From the IMG/VR virus record IMGVR_UViG_3300042353_000195, positions 1 through 34,719 of that record: a stretch of DNA of 34,719 bases. One strand, given 5' to 3'. A model generated the notes under the pieces. The model saw only the letters and a program-made list of their open reading frames with translations. It searched no databases and was not told the DNA's origin. Made by a program: the position numbers and the translations under genes. This stretch comes from a virus. Positions 1 to 8,743 of this stretch are shown in pieces (position 1 is the stretch's first letter; each line of letters starts with the position of its first letter).

Positions 1-11
1 CATTGTTTATT

Positions 12-605
12 TTATTTATAAATTGTTTCTAAAATGTTGTCGCGGATACTTCTCGCTTTCCCTGGTGTTAAGTCGATGTGCTCAACTGTTTTTGAATTCT
101 CAGGATTGAATTGTATAGGTTTTGGCTCTTCTGCTAGCTCAACAACCACTTCTTCAGTAACCTTAGAAAGCTCTACAATCTTAGCTTCTAACTCTGCAAT
201 CTTTTCTTCTAATGCAGAAAAATGTTGCTCTTCAACTTGTGAACGTACGATTTTTTTAACCTTCGCTTGTTCAGGTGTTTTCTCAGCTTCAACAGGTACT
301 TCTGTTTCTGCTTCTTCAGTGTTCTCTTCAGTAGCTTCAACGATAGAGTCAATAACTCCCTCTTCTTTTACTACTAAGATTTTACCATCTTCCAATTCGT
401 ATTCACCCACAGGAAGTGGCACAGGCTCGGCATCAGTTACAACGATAAATACGTTTTCACCAGCCTCAAACATATCAGCTTGAATAGTCGTTTGACCATC
501 TGCTAATACTTGGTCTTCTAACTTCGTGTCTAAACTTTCAGTCTTTACTCCTGTTAGTTTAATCAAGAAATCTTTTACCATTTGTAAAGGAACTTGTTTA
601 TCCAT
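12..605 (-). CDS. Scaffold-like structural protein, allele A (197 aa)
   Basis: This is an acidic protein encoded directly before the capsid start codon. Residues 91-112 are rich in Glu, and residues 124-158 form a heptad-like helix suited to a coiled coil. The C-terminus (about 165-197) is basic to neutral and nearly identical to the other allele at 32554-33150. Position between protease and capsid, acidity and the coiled coil fit a head scaffold; this is inference because no family was recognised. Residues 1-26 differ strongly from allele B while residues 27-197 are almost the same, as if the N-terminus had been exchanged. The leader is a run of TAAA repeats with no Shine-Dalgarno site. A capsid decoration protein is the main alternative. 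Confidence 0.75.
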   Translation of the reverse strand: MDKQVPLQMVKDFLIKLTGVKTESLDTKLEDQVLADGQTTIQADMFEAGENVFIVVTDAEPVPLPVGEYELEDGKILVVKEEGVIDSIVEATEENTEEAETEVPVEAEKTPEQAKVKKIVRSQVEEQHFSALEEKIAELEAKIVELSKVTEEVVVELAEEPKPIQFNPENSKTVEHIDLTPGKARSIRDNILETIYK

Positions 606-625
606 TTATTTATTTATTTACTTGT

Positions 626-898
626 TTAAATTAATTTTCGCATAAGTAATTTTCCTATTGCTTTCCCAGCTTCTCTCATTAAAGGCTCCGCATCTAAACC
701 TAATTCTTTTGCATTTTTCAAAACTTTTTCATACTCAAAATTTAGCATGCCTCCTTTGCGTTTTAATTCCTCTGCTGTTTTATCGTACTGTAATAATAAA
801 TCATGTACTGCTACGCTCATTTTTTCAACATCGGATACTGCACTCAAATTAACATCAAGTGATTTAGTGACTTTTTTTACAATAGTTCTTGTTTCCAT
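626..898 (-). CDS. Small helical protein found only in allele A (90 aa)
   Basis: I do not recognise this gene. The product is predicted to be mostly helical and lysine-rich, with a basic C-terminus (GKAIGKLLMRKLI) and no Cys, signal or membrane segment. It sits between the Cys-containing small protein (935-1132) and the scaffold-like gene. The matching place in the right copy has no such gene: the AT-rich leader before this start codon is nearly the same as the leader before the scaffold gene of allele B. The gene is therefore an insertion in A or a loss in B, with breakpoints at start-codon leaders. It is probably a virion or head-assembly accessory, judged only from position. Confidence 0.6.
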   Translation of the reverse strand: METRTIVKKVTKSLDVNLSAVSDVEKMSVAVHDLLLQYDKTAEELKRKGGMLNFEYEKVLKNAKELGLDAEPLMREAGKAIGKLLMRKLI

Positions 899-934
899 AC
901 TTTATTAACTAATTATTAATTACTTTGTTTTAAA

Positions 935-1132
935 TTACCCCCTAGATTCAGAGATAACTCGTTCAACTACAGTGTGGTTAATGGTCGCTATGGATTGACC
1001 TAACTCGCCACCAATGCCTTGTGCTTGTAATGTGCCATCACAACATTCACTAGAGTATTTTCCGTCTTTACATAGACACCCTCTCTTGCCCCCTTTTGGT
1101 GATGCTTTTGAAACTCTTGCTTTTTTTTCCAT
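935..1132 (-). CDS. Small Cys-containing protein, allele A (65 aa)
   Basis: This is a short basic protein with a Cys-rich core (GCLCKDGKYSSECCDG, about residues 18-33) and a conserved C-terminus (TINHTVVERVISESRG). The homologue at 33187-33357 keeps the C-terminus and the GCL..DGKYS core but has only two Cys residues against four here. The core could bind metal or form disulfides in the virion; neither is proven. Small proteins with this core occur, as far as I recall, beside capsid genes in Bacteroidota phages, but I know of no assigned function. The leader is TATAAATAAAT directly before the start codon. Confidence 0.65.
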   Translation of the reverse strand: MEKKARVSKASPKGGKRGCLCKDGKYSSECCDGTLQAQGIGGELGQSIATINHTVVERVISESRG

Positions 1133-1138
1133 ATTTAT

Positions 1139-1288
1139 TTATATATAATTGTTTATTATTGTTTCTTGGTTTGTTATTTCAGTAGATACATCTGCATTTA
1201 AAACTTCATTACCTACTTTAATTATATTTAAGTAACTACTTTCAACATAAGTATAGTCACCTCTTAAATCTTGAATTACTTCTATCAT
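1139..1288 (-). CDS. Tiny ORF after the fibre gene (49 aa)
   Basis: An ATG at 1286-1288 overlaps the stop codon of the fibre gene (ATGA overlap) and opens 49 codons ending in TAA at 1139-1141. The product begins MIEVIQDLRGDYTYV and is acidic and rich in Thr, Asn and Ile. It fills the whole gap before the Cys-containing gene. The coupled start and the exact fit to the gap support it as real. No family is recognised and there is no counterpart in the right copy, so it travels with this version of the fibre. Confidence 0.5.
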   Translation of the reverse strand: MIEVIQDLRGDYTYVESSYLNIIKVGNEVLNADVSTEITNQETIINNYI

Positions 1289-2316
1289 GATAAACAATTT
1301 AAAGTTAATTGGCTAATATCAAAACTACAAGCATTAGAAGACGCACCTGAAGTTCTACATGCTTGAATAGTTATAGGTGTTGTATTGCTTGGTAAGTTTG
1401 TTGATATAGAACCTTCAACAGTTACGTTATTTTCTAAAGAAGTAGCTTTATAATAAACTACACCTGAATTATAAGGATTGTAAAGTTCAAATACAATAAA
1501 GTCTGTTTCAGATGTCCCTGATGGTCTATTTGCACGGAAGTTTGATCCTAAATCTATTTTACTACAAGTTCCAGCACCATCATTATAAAAAACTTGTAAA
1601 TTAGTGTCAGCAGCATCCGAACCAATACCTATAACATTTAGTAAACTTTCTACAGTAATTGTTGAAGATAAACCTAAAGATGCCGTGTTTGATGTCATTC
1701 CGTAAAATTGTCGCGCACCTGAATTATAAGCACTATCAGAAACGCCAAAAGCTACAGCCATTCTCCACCCCATTCCAACAATATTGAATGCAGATGTTGA
1801 TCTATAACCACATATACCACTTGCAGCTGGCGTTGAAACACCTATCTTTAATCTTGTTTTTTTTGTTTGTATAGAAGTTGTTGATACCGCAACCGCTGTT
1901 GCTGTACCTTGTAAAGTTCCCACCGCTATATTTTCAGCAAGGACTGTCGTGGAGTTATGTTGCGCTCTATATCCCCTAGCAATTTCTGAACTTGATACAA
2001 TCCAATAATTTTCAGCTAATAATTTAGCGTCAATTTGATTTTCTACAGCTTGAGTCGTTGGGTATTTAGTATTATTTATTGTAGTAAAATCTGTTGCTTT
2101 ATTTGCTAATAATTCAAAATCTGCTACGTTGTAAATAATTTCAGATATTCCGCTTGTTGTTCTTGTATATATTTTACCATTAGTGGTATTCATATAAAAC
2201 TCACCAACATATAAATCAGTAGCCAACCAAGTGCCATCCGTGTGGTCAGAGCTTGCGGGAATAGTAGCAATAGTTGTGCCTTTTTTTATTATTATCCTTC
2301 TTGTTTCGTTAGCCAT
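1285..2316 (-). CDS. Fibre protein, distal part, allele A (343 aa)
   Basis: Residues 36-55 (VGEFYMNTTNGKIYTRTTSG) are the short beta hairpin commonly found near the N-terminus of phage fibres. The rest is a Ser/Thr/Asn-rich beta protein, with few charged residues, that looks like a C-terminal receptor-binding or trimerisation domain (about 110-343). The start codon overlaps the stop of the 81-aa anchor gene by 8 bases, so the two are probably made together. The right copy has a single 431-aa protein with the same anchor but an unrelated distal part. It is likely an adsorption or decoration fibre. Because it lies between protease and scaffold, a head fibre is as likely as a tail fibre. Confidence 0.65.
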   Translation of the reverse strand: MANETRRIIIKKGTTIATIPASSDHTDGTWLATDLYVGEFYMNTTNGKIYTRTTSGISEIIYNVADFELLANKATDFTTINNTKYPTTQAVENQIDAKLLAENYWIVSSSEIARGYRAQHNSTTVLAENIAVGTLQGTATAVAVSTTSIQTKKTRLKIGVSTPAASGICGYRSTSAFNIVGMGWRMAVAFGVSDSAYNSGARQFYGMTSNTASLGLSSTITVESLLNVIGIGSDAADTNLQVFYNDGAGTCSKIDLGSNFRANRPSGTSETDFIVFELYNPYNSGVVYYKATSLENNVTVEGSISTNLPSNTTPITIQACRTSGASSNACSFDISQLTLNCLS

Positions 2317-2554
2317 TATTTATAGTGTTTGAATTTTTAGAAACTCCATTTAATCCACCTATCAATTGTGGAACATCTTCATCTTGATTATTTACACCAC
2401 CACTTAAGATTGTATTTTTTGTTAAAGCATAATTAAAATCACTTAAAGCAATCTTTTTAGGTACATCACTCGTAGCATCGTCCAAGTATAGGCTATCCGT
2501 ACTATCTAGTGTAGTTACATCTTTATACCTTACAAAATATGGTATTTCACTCAT
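2309..2554 (-). CDS. Fibre N-terminal anchor, allele A (81 aa)
   Basis: Residues 1-35 (from MSEIPYFVRYKDV to DVPKKI) are identical to the N-terminus of the 431-aa fibre at 33373-34668; after that the sequences diverge. The pattern of a polar strand, an L-x-x-D-D-SLYL hairpin and a KKI segment resembles the attachment part of phage fibre proteins and the start of the 149-aa protein at 27620-28069. The start overlaps the stop of the protease (ATGA), and the end overlaps the 343-aa fibre gene. I infer a base-plate or capsid anchor whose receptor-binding part is now the separate downstream gene. Confidence 0.7.
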   Translation of the reverse strand: MSEIPYFVRYKDVTTLDSTDSLYLDDATSDVPKKIALSDFNYALTKNTILSGGVNNQDEDVPQLIGGLNGVSKNSNTINNG

Positions 2555-3123
2555 AGTTTTTCTAGTAAGTCTTTAATCTCATTTAGTACATCGTCTTGCA
2601 TTTCTAACTGCTCTAATCCATCGTACTTACCCTCAATGCTGAATCCGTTAAACTTACCATCTTTAATCCCTTGGTAAACTTCTTCATTGTAAACTTTCAT
2701 CTTTACAACCCACGATCCAACTGGTGCATTAAGTTTGTAGATATTTGATTTATCGTTCTTACTATCTTCAACAATCCATGACTCAATTAAAGCTACACCA
2801 TCAACATTTTCTGCATGGTCAACTGTTACATTATTTCCGTACAATTTCTTCATGTAAAGTTCTTGCGTTTTAGCAATTGTTTCAGCACTAAACGAAACTG
2901 TAAATTCTTTATCTTTTATACGTCTTAATATCTTTTTCTCAGGAACCAATGCAAGTCCAATTACCTCACGTTTATTTTCGTTAATTACTTTCATTTGTAC
3001 TTCCATTTCAGAAAGCAAAATAAACGGCTCGTCAATCGCAGGACGATCTACAAAACTAATTGCGAAGACACCTTGCTCTTGCTCGTCCTTAATTGTAAGC
3101 TCTATATTCTGTAACTTTTCCAT
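2551..3123 (-). CDS. Prohead maturation protease, XkdF-like (190 aa)
   Basis: The protein resembles the XkdF-type phage serine protease family (Peptidase_S78_2), which trims scaffold and capsid proteins during head maturation. Visible candidates for the catalytic residues are His103 in VDHAENVDG and Ser162 in GFSIEG, which is the order known for herpes-type assemblin folds. Conserved family stretches are FVDRPAIDEPF (24-34) and the region about 108-142. It lies directly after the tape measure gene and before the fibre, scaffold and capsid genes, an order of protease, scaffold, capsid. Family assignment is from sequence pattern; cleavage of the 197/198-aa scaffold-like protein is inference. 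Confidence 0.8.
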   Translation of the reverse strand: MEKLQNIELTIKDEQEQGVFAISFVDRPAIDEPFILLSEMEVQMKVINENKREVIGLALVPEKKILRRIKDKEFTVSFSAETIAKTQELYMKKLYGNNVTVDHAENVDGVALIESWIVEDSKNDKSNIYKLNAPVGSWVVKMKVYNEEVYQGIKDGKFNGFSIEGKYDGLEQLEMQDDVLNEIKDLLEKL

Positions 3124-3134
3124 ATTATTATAAC

Positions 3135-4862
3135 TTATAAAGTAGCATTTTGTATCTTTTTCTTGTCTAACATTTGTTGCGTAGTAACATCCGAACCTAC
3201 AACATAAGCTTTAATCGGTGCTTGATTTAATTGAGCTAATTGTGTTTGGTTTTGTGCACCTATAATGTTGAAGTTAGGAGTGATAACTTGGTTTTGATTA
3301 CCGCCATCGCCACCTCCTGCACTTGGTGTGGTAATAGAACCTGTAGCCCCACCTCTGAATTCTTGCTTACGAATATTGTTAACCATAGCCAAACCTGCAG
3401 TTGCAGTTAAACCAGCAGCTATTCCTCTTAATATAGGCCCCCCCGGCGTATCTTTGAGCGCACCCAAAGATGCTTTGAAAGTATCCATTAAACCACCCGC
3501 AATATTCGCTGCCTTCTGAATCTCAAATGCTCTCTTTTGTTGTTTCTCAGATTTCCCTGCAAACGATGTTGCTAGGTCTCCAATTACATTAAGTGATTCA
3601 CGTACTAATTTCCATTTAGTATCCGCTAATATTATTGCATCTGCTTTCTCTTTATCTCTTCTTTCTTGCTCTTCTTTATACGCTTTATTTTGTAACTCTG
3701 TTCTTGCTTGGTAGTTTTGATTGTCAATAAATAATTCCTTATCTCTATTTTCTTGATAGTTTTCTAAATTTGCTTTTCGCATTTCAGCACCCCTCTTCAA
3801 AAATGCATCTTCACCATCTAATAATTCTTTGTCTTTTTTTGCTTTCTCTTCCCTAGCTTTCTCTTCCCTAGCTTTCTTATTTGCTTCTGCTTTATCTGCT
3901 AATACTTTACGTTTTGCCTCAGCCTCTTCACGTATCTTTGTCCTAGCCTCTTCAATCTCTATTAACTTCGCATTGTACTCTTCACTACCTTTCTCTAGCA
4001 TCTTAAGTTCAGCACCCATTAATCGTAGCTTTCTATCTGCTACATCCTTACCTTTAGCCTCTAATAAATCTAGCTCAAATTTCCTACTCTTTAGAAACGC
4101 ATTTTGTTTTATCTCTTTATCTTTCTCTTCAAACCCTTTATTGTAAGCATTCGCAATATTCGAACCTACTTTTTTAGCATCTTCATAAGCACCCGAGAAA
4201 TCACCTCTGAACACATCACCAATAACTTTGGCTACAGATTTAAACCCTGCAATAATAGCATCTAATGTTCCACTTGCTACTTGACTGAAATTCCTGAAAA
4301 AGTCACCTATTTTTTTGAATGCTGGAAATGATTTTTCAACCCATCCCGTCAACTCTTTCCAATTGCTTACAATCAAGCCAATTGCTAAAACAATCAACCC
4401 TATTCCTGTAGATCCAATTGCCGTCTTTATAGTTGCAAATGCATTTTTTGCTATTGCCCCTAAATTTTTAAAGGATTGAATACTTGCCGTAACCCCATCA
4501 ATACCTTGCGCTAATGCCATAGCGGATTGTACTTTCAGAAGTTGTTCCTGCAGTTGTTTACTCTCAACACCAACTAATCCTAGCGCACCTTCATATGCTT
4601 GGAATCCATTCACAACACCACTTAACGCGCCACTTAAAGCAGTAAATTTAGCGTCTGGGTTAAACGCATCTGTTAAGGCTTTTGCATCTCCAATGGCATC
4701 TTTAAGTTCAGCGGCACGTTTAGCAGCATTGATTGCCTGTGCAGAAGCAGCACCAAACTTTTCAGAAAGTGTTTGTACTTCTTGTTGCGCTTCCTTTAAT
4801 TGTGCTTTAAGAGATTGCGCATTTGTCTTTACTTCTAGTTCAATTACTTTCTTTTCTGCCAT
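3135..4862 (-). CDS. Tail tape measure protein (575 aa)
   Basis: Residues 1-60 are a Lys/Glu/Gln/Ala helix suited to a coiled coil. Residues 150-166 (IGSTGIGLIVLAIGLIV) are a hydrophobic segment typical of tape measure proteins, and about 250-420 is a long charged helix rich in KE and RE pairs. A low-complexity, Gly/Asn/Gln-rich region follows near 500-540. Such a protein fills the tail lumen and sets tail length; at the usual 1.5 angstrom per residue, 575 residues suggest a tail near 85 nm, short for a siphovirus. It lies after the two large tail proteins, whereas in many siphophages the tape measure comes before them. Confidence 0.8.
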   Translation of the reverse strand: MAEKKVIELEVKTNAQSLKAQLKEAQQEVQTLSEKFGAASAQAINAAKRAAELKDAIGDAKALTDAFNPDAKFTALSGALSGVVNGFQAYEGALGLVGVESKQLQEQLLKVQSAMALAQGIDGVTASIQSFKNLGAIAKNAFATIKTAIGSTGIGLIVLAIGLIVSNWKELTGWVEKSFPAFKKIGDFFRNFSQVASGTLDAIIAGFKSVAKVIGDVFRGDFSGAYEDAKKVGSNIANAYNKGFEEKDKEIKQNAFLKSRKFELDLLEAKGKDVADRKLRLMGAELKMLEKGSEEYNAKLIEIEEARTKIREEAEAKRKVLADKAEANKKAREEKAREEKAKKDKELLDGEDAFLKRGAEMRKANLENYQENRDKELFIDNQNYQARTELQNKAYKEEQERRDKEKADAIILADTKWKLVRESLNVIGDLATSFAGKSEKQQKRAFEIQKAANIAGGLMDTFKASLGALKDTPGGPILRGIAAGLTATAGLAMVNNIRKQEFRGGATGSITTPSAGGGDGGNQNQVITPNFNIIGAQNQTQLAQLNQAPIKAYVVGSDVTTQQMLDKKKIQNATL

Positions 4863-5016
4863 TGTACTTTGCTTTCAATAATAACTCTCTTTTGCCTTGT
4901 TTGTAGTTTGCGATAAAGGACTCAGATAATAGATATTTTCCTTTTGCAATATCTATGTTTTCACTCACTCCGTAGAAATTATCTACTTTGAGCAATGCTA
5001 TTATTTGTTCGATCAT
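4840..5016 (-). CDS. Small ORF before the tape measure gene (58 aa)
   Basis: An ATG at 5014-5016 overlaps the stop of the 805-aa tail gene (ATGA) and opens 58 codons that run 23 bases into the tape measure gene. The product begins MIEQIIALLKVDNFYG, and its second half is rich in Lys (KQGKRELLLKAKYN), predicted helical. It fills what would otherwise be a 150-base gap in a densely packed tail operon. Both overlaps fit translational coupling. I recognise no family; a small tail-assembly accessory is the natural guess from position. Confidence 0.6.
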   Translation of the reverse strand: MIEQIIALLKVDNFYGVSENIDIAKGKYLLSESFIANYKQGKRELLLKAKYNGRKESN

Positions 5017-7430
5017 GATTGTGTTATATAAAAATCGTAAATACTTGTTGTTCCATCTGAATTCGTGTTCGTTGCGTAAACTGGAATAGTAGCAACTTGA
5101 CCTTCTTCATTCACTATTCCCCAACCATCTTCTGTAATTAATCTATCCGTTCCAGATTCTAAAACTATTGGTGTAGGTGTATTTGTATTTGCCGGTATAG
5201 TTACATCTATACTCGCACTTTCTGTTATTACAGATGGAGAAAAAGACACACCTACAATAGGACTTGAAAAAGAAGCGGAACTACTGCCATTTGGCAACCC
5301 CCAATCAATTGGAATAGTACCACCATCATCAGGTACAATAGGAGTCACAACATTATTAACCATCGACCTAAAATCATTTAATAACGATAAATCAACTTGG
5401 CCGCTTGTAATATCTGATTTAATCTCGTTTATTATGTATCTCTTATCTCTAATTATAAGCCTATCATTTAACTTTAATTTAGTAATTAATGACAAGGGGA
5501 AGTAAGACTTTACTCTTACTAATCTACATTTAGGATTAAATATGTTTTGTAAATAGTTTTGATAATATAAAGAATACAAGTTATTTGTTAATGGAAGATT
5601 AGGTGCTTTAACATCGTTTTCTGGGTGCCATGTTAACGAGTATTTAACGCCTGAAATATCTAATGCATTACTAAATATATTGAAGTCGTTATATAAAGTA
5701 GATGTTACCCCATTATTTAAATATAAAGTGTCATTTATTCTACCATTATAATAAAACAAAACAGGCTTAGGAATATATGGTTTGTAATCTGGGGCTTTTG
5801 TCAAACAATAACCAACTTGGAAATCATCTTCGTTAAAGTTATTCATTAATAAACTTTCAAATGGAGCACTAATAGTAAGTTCTGACCCTTCATTTTGTAG
5901 TTCAATATTCGTGTTTGAATACTCTCTATCTACAATGTTAGTGTCATAGAAATTACGATTCATAAACGACTCTGACTTTTCGTATTTAAAAGATATTTTT
6001 TTATACACATTAGGCTTCTCAATAGTTATCGAGTCAGTGTCCGTGTATTCAGTAATATCATAAATAGCTCCTTTATTATACCATAAATCCAAAGGCTCAA
6101 TAGTAAATACATTTGTATCTGTAGCGTAACAGGTAGCATTAAACATCTTAAGAATACCACTAAAAAAATCTGCAATCTTAATGTCAGGTATTTTAGATGA
6201 AATATCCAATGTTGCCGTTGTTTCAATAGGACTAAATACTATACCTTGATAAAAATCATTGTAGGTTGGGTAATTTATCGCAGCCTGTAAATTCATTGTT
6301 AATGGAGTGTCAGATCTTACAATAACATTAAAAACTATCCCATTGTCAAGTGCCGTAAACGTGTACATTACAGCTCCAGTTATCGCTCCTTTATATGTAA
6401 ATGTTTCTACTACTTTACCATTCCTGTATAAGTCTATATAGTAGATAGTTGTAGCACTAGACAAATTACTTACTGTTACAAGAAATCTCGCAGTTTTTAC
6501 AGCAAATATACTAGTCGCACTAGAGTCATCTAGGTTTTGACATTTAATAGCATTAGTAGACAAATCAAAATTAAACCCTTTCCTTACTGGATATAGAATA
6601 CCACCCCATCCATAAAATGAAGGTATGTTTGTTGTACCAGTACTTGGATATGTTATATACGCAGCTTCACCACTAGTTTTTAATGTGTATGCCTCTTCGT
6701 TTTTTAACCAAAGATATATCTTATCCCATTTCTCATTTGTTGACTTAAAAAAATCTGAATTAAATGTTATCCCAAATTTACTTTGAATTAAATCAAATAA
6801 TATAGATACTTTTATAGCAGGAAATAATTCATTGAAATTTACAGCTCCAGCGCTTGTTTTAATGTCTGTGCTCACCCCGTCGTTATAAGTCCAAACACGC
6901 TTTGAAGATATTAACGGATACATTATATCTTGCTGTGTACTACTCGTAACTTTATTAATTACTTCTGTTGCTGTATAACTTACATTGTAAGGAGTCAAAT
7001 CTAAATCACTTAATTTAAATTCCTCAAACTTATCTTTTAGAGTAAGCAAATCACCATAGAAAGTGATGGTATAATTGTCAGGTCTTCCATTCTTAATCTC
7101 AGATTTTTCAACCATGATTGTACCAGTTCTAAAAGTAGTTAACCCAACCTCTATCCTAGCTCTAATTCTAAAGTTAAAATTCCACTGATACTCTCCATTA
7201 GTCGTAGCAACATCTACATCTGATTGGTAAAAATGGTGTAGTATTGCATTATTAACAGGGCTTGCTGGTATTGTAAACGATTGTGTAAAGTCAGTGTAAA
7301 CTTTAGAAATGTCTTGTATGTTCTGAATACTACTTGTAAGCTCGATTTTTTCATCATTAAATAATTCTAGTTTAGAATAGTCACCACTTCCGCTAATGCT
7401 TTCTACATATACATCTACTATCCTCTTCAT
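5013..7430 (-). CDS. Large tail (base plate/tip) protein (805 aa)
   Basis: The N-terminus, with LELFNDEKIELTSSIQN near residues 21-37 and DISKVYTDFTQSFTIPASPV near 40-59, matches what I recall of a large virion protein common in Bacteroidota siphophages. The rest is a long beta-rich protein, and the last 100 residues look like an Ig-like or accessory domain (about 700-805). It is probably the tail-tip or hub protein acting in adsorption. It overlaps the 437-aa gene by one base and the small ORF below by 4 bases, so it is part of one tail operon. I see no lysozyme or peptidase motif. The exact tail position is inference. Confidence 0.6.
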   Translation of the reverse strand: MKRIVDVYVESISGSGDYSKLELFNDEKIELTSSIQNIQDISKVYTDFTQSFTIPASPVNNAILHHFYQSDVDVATTNGEYQWNFNFRIRARIEVGLTTFRTGTIMVEKSEIKNGRPDNYTITFYGDLLTLKDKFEEFKLSDLDLTPYNVSYTATEVINKVTSSTQQDIMYPLISSKRVWTYNDGVSTDIKTSAGAVNFNELFPAIKVSILFDLIQSKFGITFNSDFFKSTNEKWDKIYLWLKNEEAYTLKTSGEAAYITYPSTGTTNIPSFYGWGGILYPVRKGFNFDLSTNAIKCQNLDDSSATSIFAVKTARFLVTVSNLSSATTIYYIDLYRNGKVVETFTYKGAITGAVMYTFTALDNGIVFNVIVRSDTPLTMNLQAAINYPTYNDFYQGIVFSPIETTATLDISSKIPDIKIADFFSGILKMFNATCYATDTNVFTIEPLDLWYNKGAIYDITEYTDTDSITIEKPNVYKKISFKYEKSESFMNRNFYDTNIVDREYSNTNIELQNEGSELTISAPFESLLMNNFNEDDFQVGYCLTKAPDYKPYIPKPVLFYYNGRINDTLYLNNGVTSTLYNDFNIFSNALDISGVKYSLTWHPENDVKAPNLPLTNNLYSLYYQNYLQNIFNPKCRLVRVKSYFPLSLITKLKLNDRLIIRDKRYIINEIKSDITSGQVDLSLLNDFRSMVNNVVTPIVPDDGGTIPIDWGLPNGSSSASFSSPIVGVSFSPSVITESASIDVTIPANTNTPTPIVLESGTDRLITEDGWGIVNEEGQVATIPVYATNTNSDGTTSIYDFYITQS

Positions 7431-8743
7431 TATATCACGTTATTTATAGAATTATATGCAAACTCAAAGTCTAAACTATAATTAATCATGTGATTATTTA
7501 TGTTTTTCATCAATTCTAAGGACTTTGTTTTACATACCGCAGGCTTATTATCAATCAATATACGTTCACTCATTAGAAGTTGTTTAATGTTTGAGCTAAA
7601 ATCTTCGTTAACATACCCACTATTTACCGAAATTGTCTCCATTCCGTTAGTATTAAACGATCTTTTTTGTCCTTGCAATACATCGTAGTTACTTGAACTT
7701 TGCATTACATTGTAATCGTTAGACTCAATAGATATATTAGTTTTAGATGCCTTAAAAAAGAACTCTCTTTGCCATGCTCCATACTTGTTTATGAAGTCAA
7801 TCGTAACTGGTGTATATTTAGGCTCACAAATAGGAGTGAAATCCCATGTAGCTAAAACAACATCGGCTGATGATAATATCGATAATTTGTTTAAACTTCC
7901 AGATACTCTTGGAATAGTGTACCATTTACTTGTAGCAACAGTGTATAGTTCAACCTCTCCAGCTGTTATAGTCCTTCCTGTATTACTAGGACTTCCTGAT
8001 ATAGTAGGTACTGACCCCCCAAAGTTTGGAGTAATTGTCATTGTATTTGTTGCAGGATTATAAGAATAAGACAAAATAGTGCCTGTCCAAGATGTTACTG
8101 TAAAACCATCAGAATAGGTAAAGTATAAATAGCTTCCTATAACAATATATGAGCTATAATTACCACTTAAAGTTATTGTTGTAAGCTCTCTTATCCCGGG
8201 GGCAACAGACACTGAATTAACTGTTGCTGAATTAGAAGTAAATGATTGTCCATATTTCACCTTCTCACCCGAATTTAAATACATTGCAACTTCCCCCGCA
8301 TATGTCGCATCTTCATTATAAAAGTATTCTTTTTGCTCTAGTAAGAATCTTCCATTGTCGTAGTTGTATCCCGACTCGTAAAACGAATATCCATCATGTG
8401 CGTAATGAGTAGCTGAATCTAATAAGGTGTATGTAGTTCCTGTTAACTTATAGCGCTTAATAGTTACGTTACACCATTGTGTAGTTGCTAAATCAGTAAA
8501 TGAAGTTGATAAAGCTACTGGGGATTGTGTGCTAGTGTGAGATAAATACTCCCTAACGTATGGAGAAATATCGTACTCCGTATTACTATTAGCAGAACTT
8601 GGAATAAGTTTAGATAGTGTGTATTGTGGTAAAGCAGGAATAGATCCTGTTCCGTTCCAAATAAATACCTCTATCTTACTTCCTATTTGTCCTGATGCAT
8701 TTACAGCTATGATATAAGGACTTCTTACAAATATGTTTGCCAT
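7430..8743 (-). CDS. Tail structural protein (437 aa)
   Basis: The protein starts MANIFVRSPYIIAVNASGQI and is beta-rich with repeated Ser/Thr/Asn strands (about 160-280). A segment near residues 120-150 is rich in Tyr and Phe. It is encoded directly between the gp10-like completion protein and the 805-aa tail-tip candidate, with one base of overlap to the latter, so the two are likely partners. Position suggests a distal-tail or base-plate component. I recognise it only as a protein type common in Bacteroidota phage tail operons, without an assigned fold. Confidence 0.55.
   Translation of the reverse strand: MANIFVRSPYIIAVNASGQIGSKIEVFIWNGTGSIPALPQYTLSKLIPSSANSNTEYDISPYVREYLSHTSTQSPVALSTSFTDLATTQWCNVTIKRYKLTGTTYTLLDSATHYAHDGYSFYESGYNYDNGRFLLEQKEYFYNEDATYAGEVAMYLNSGEKVKYGQSFTSNSATVNSVSVAPGIRELTTITLSGNYSSYIVIGSYLYFTYSDGFTVTSWTGTILSYSYNPATNTMTITPNFGGSVPTISGSPSNTGRTITAGEVELYTVATSKWYTIPRVSGSLNKLSILSSADVVLATWDFTPICEPKYTPVTIDFINKYGAWQREFFFKASKTNISIESNDYNVMQSSSNYDVLQGQKRSFNTNGMETISVNSGYVNEDFSSNIKQLLMSERILIDNKPAVCKTKSLELMKNINNHMINYSLDFEFAYNSINNVI

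Larger units (their letters stand above)
1..2605. repeat. Left copy (allele A) of the protease-to-capsid locus
   Basis: This stretch runs, on the minus strand, from the last codons of the prohead protease to the start codon of the major capsid gene, whose complement is bases 1-3. The same stretch recurs at 32543-34719 in a different version. Bases 1-44 equal 32543-32586, and 2493-2605 equal 34607-34719; between them are many substitutions, a different fibre arrangement, and a 90-aa gene found only here. This is seen directly. That it is one locus in two alleles joined across a circular genome is inference; a tandem duplication would look the same in a single sequence. Confidence 0.9.

Noticed and set aside
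34-483. Long open frames on the plus strand, such as 34-483, 3829-4146, 28859-29176 and 32576-33028
   Set aside because: They lie opposite strongly supported minus-strand genes, have Ser/Leu/Phe-rich low-complexity products typical of antisense frames, and lack suitable leaders.
626-3123. Integrated prophage context with attachment sites
   Set aside because: No integrase, repressor, tRNA target or host-type genes occur in the window, and the ends fall within phage structural genes.
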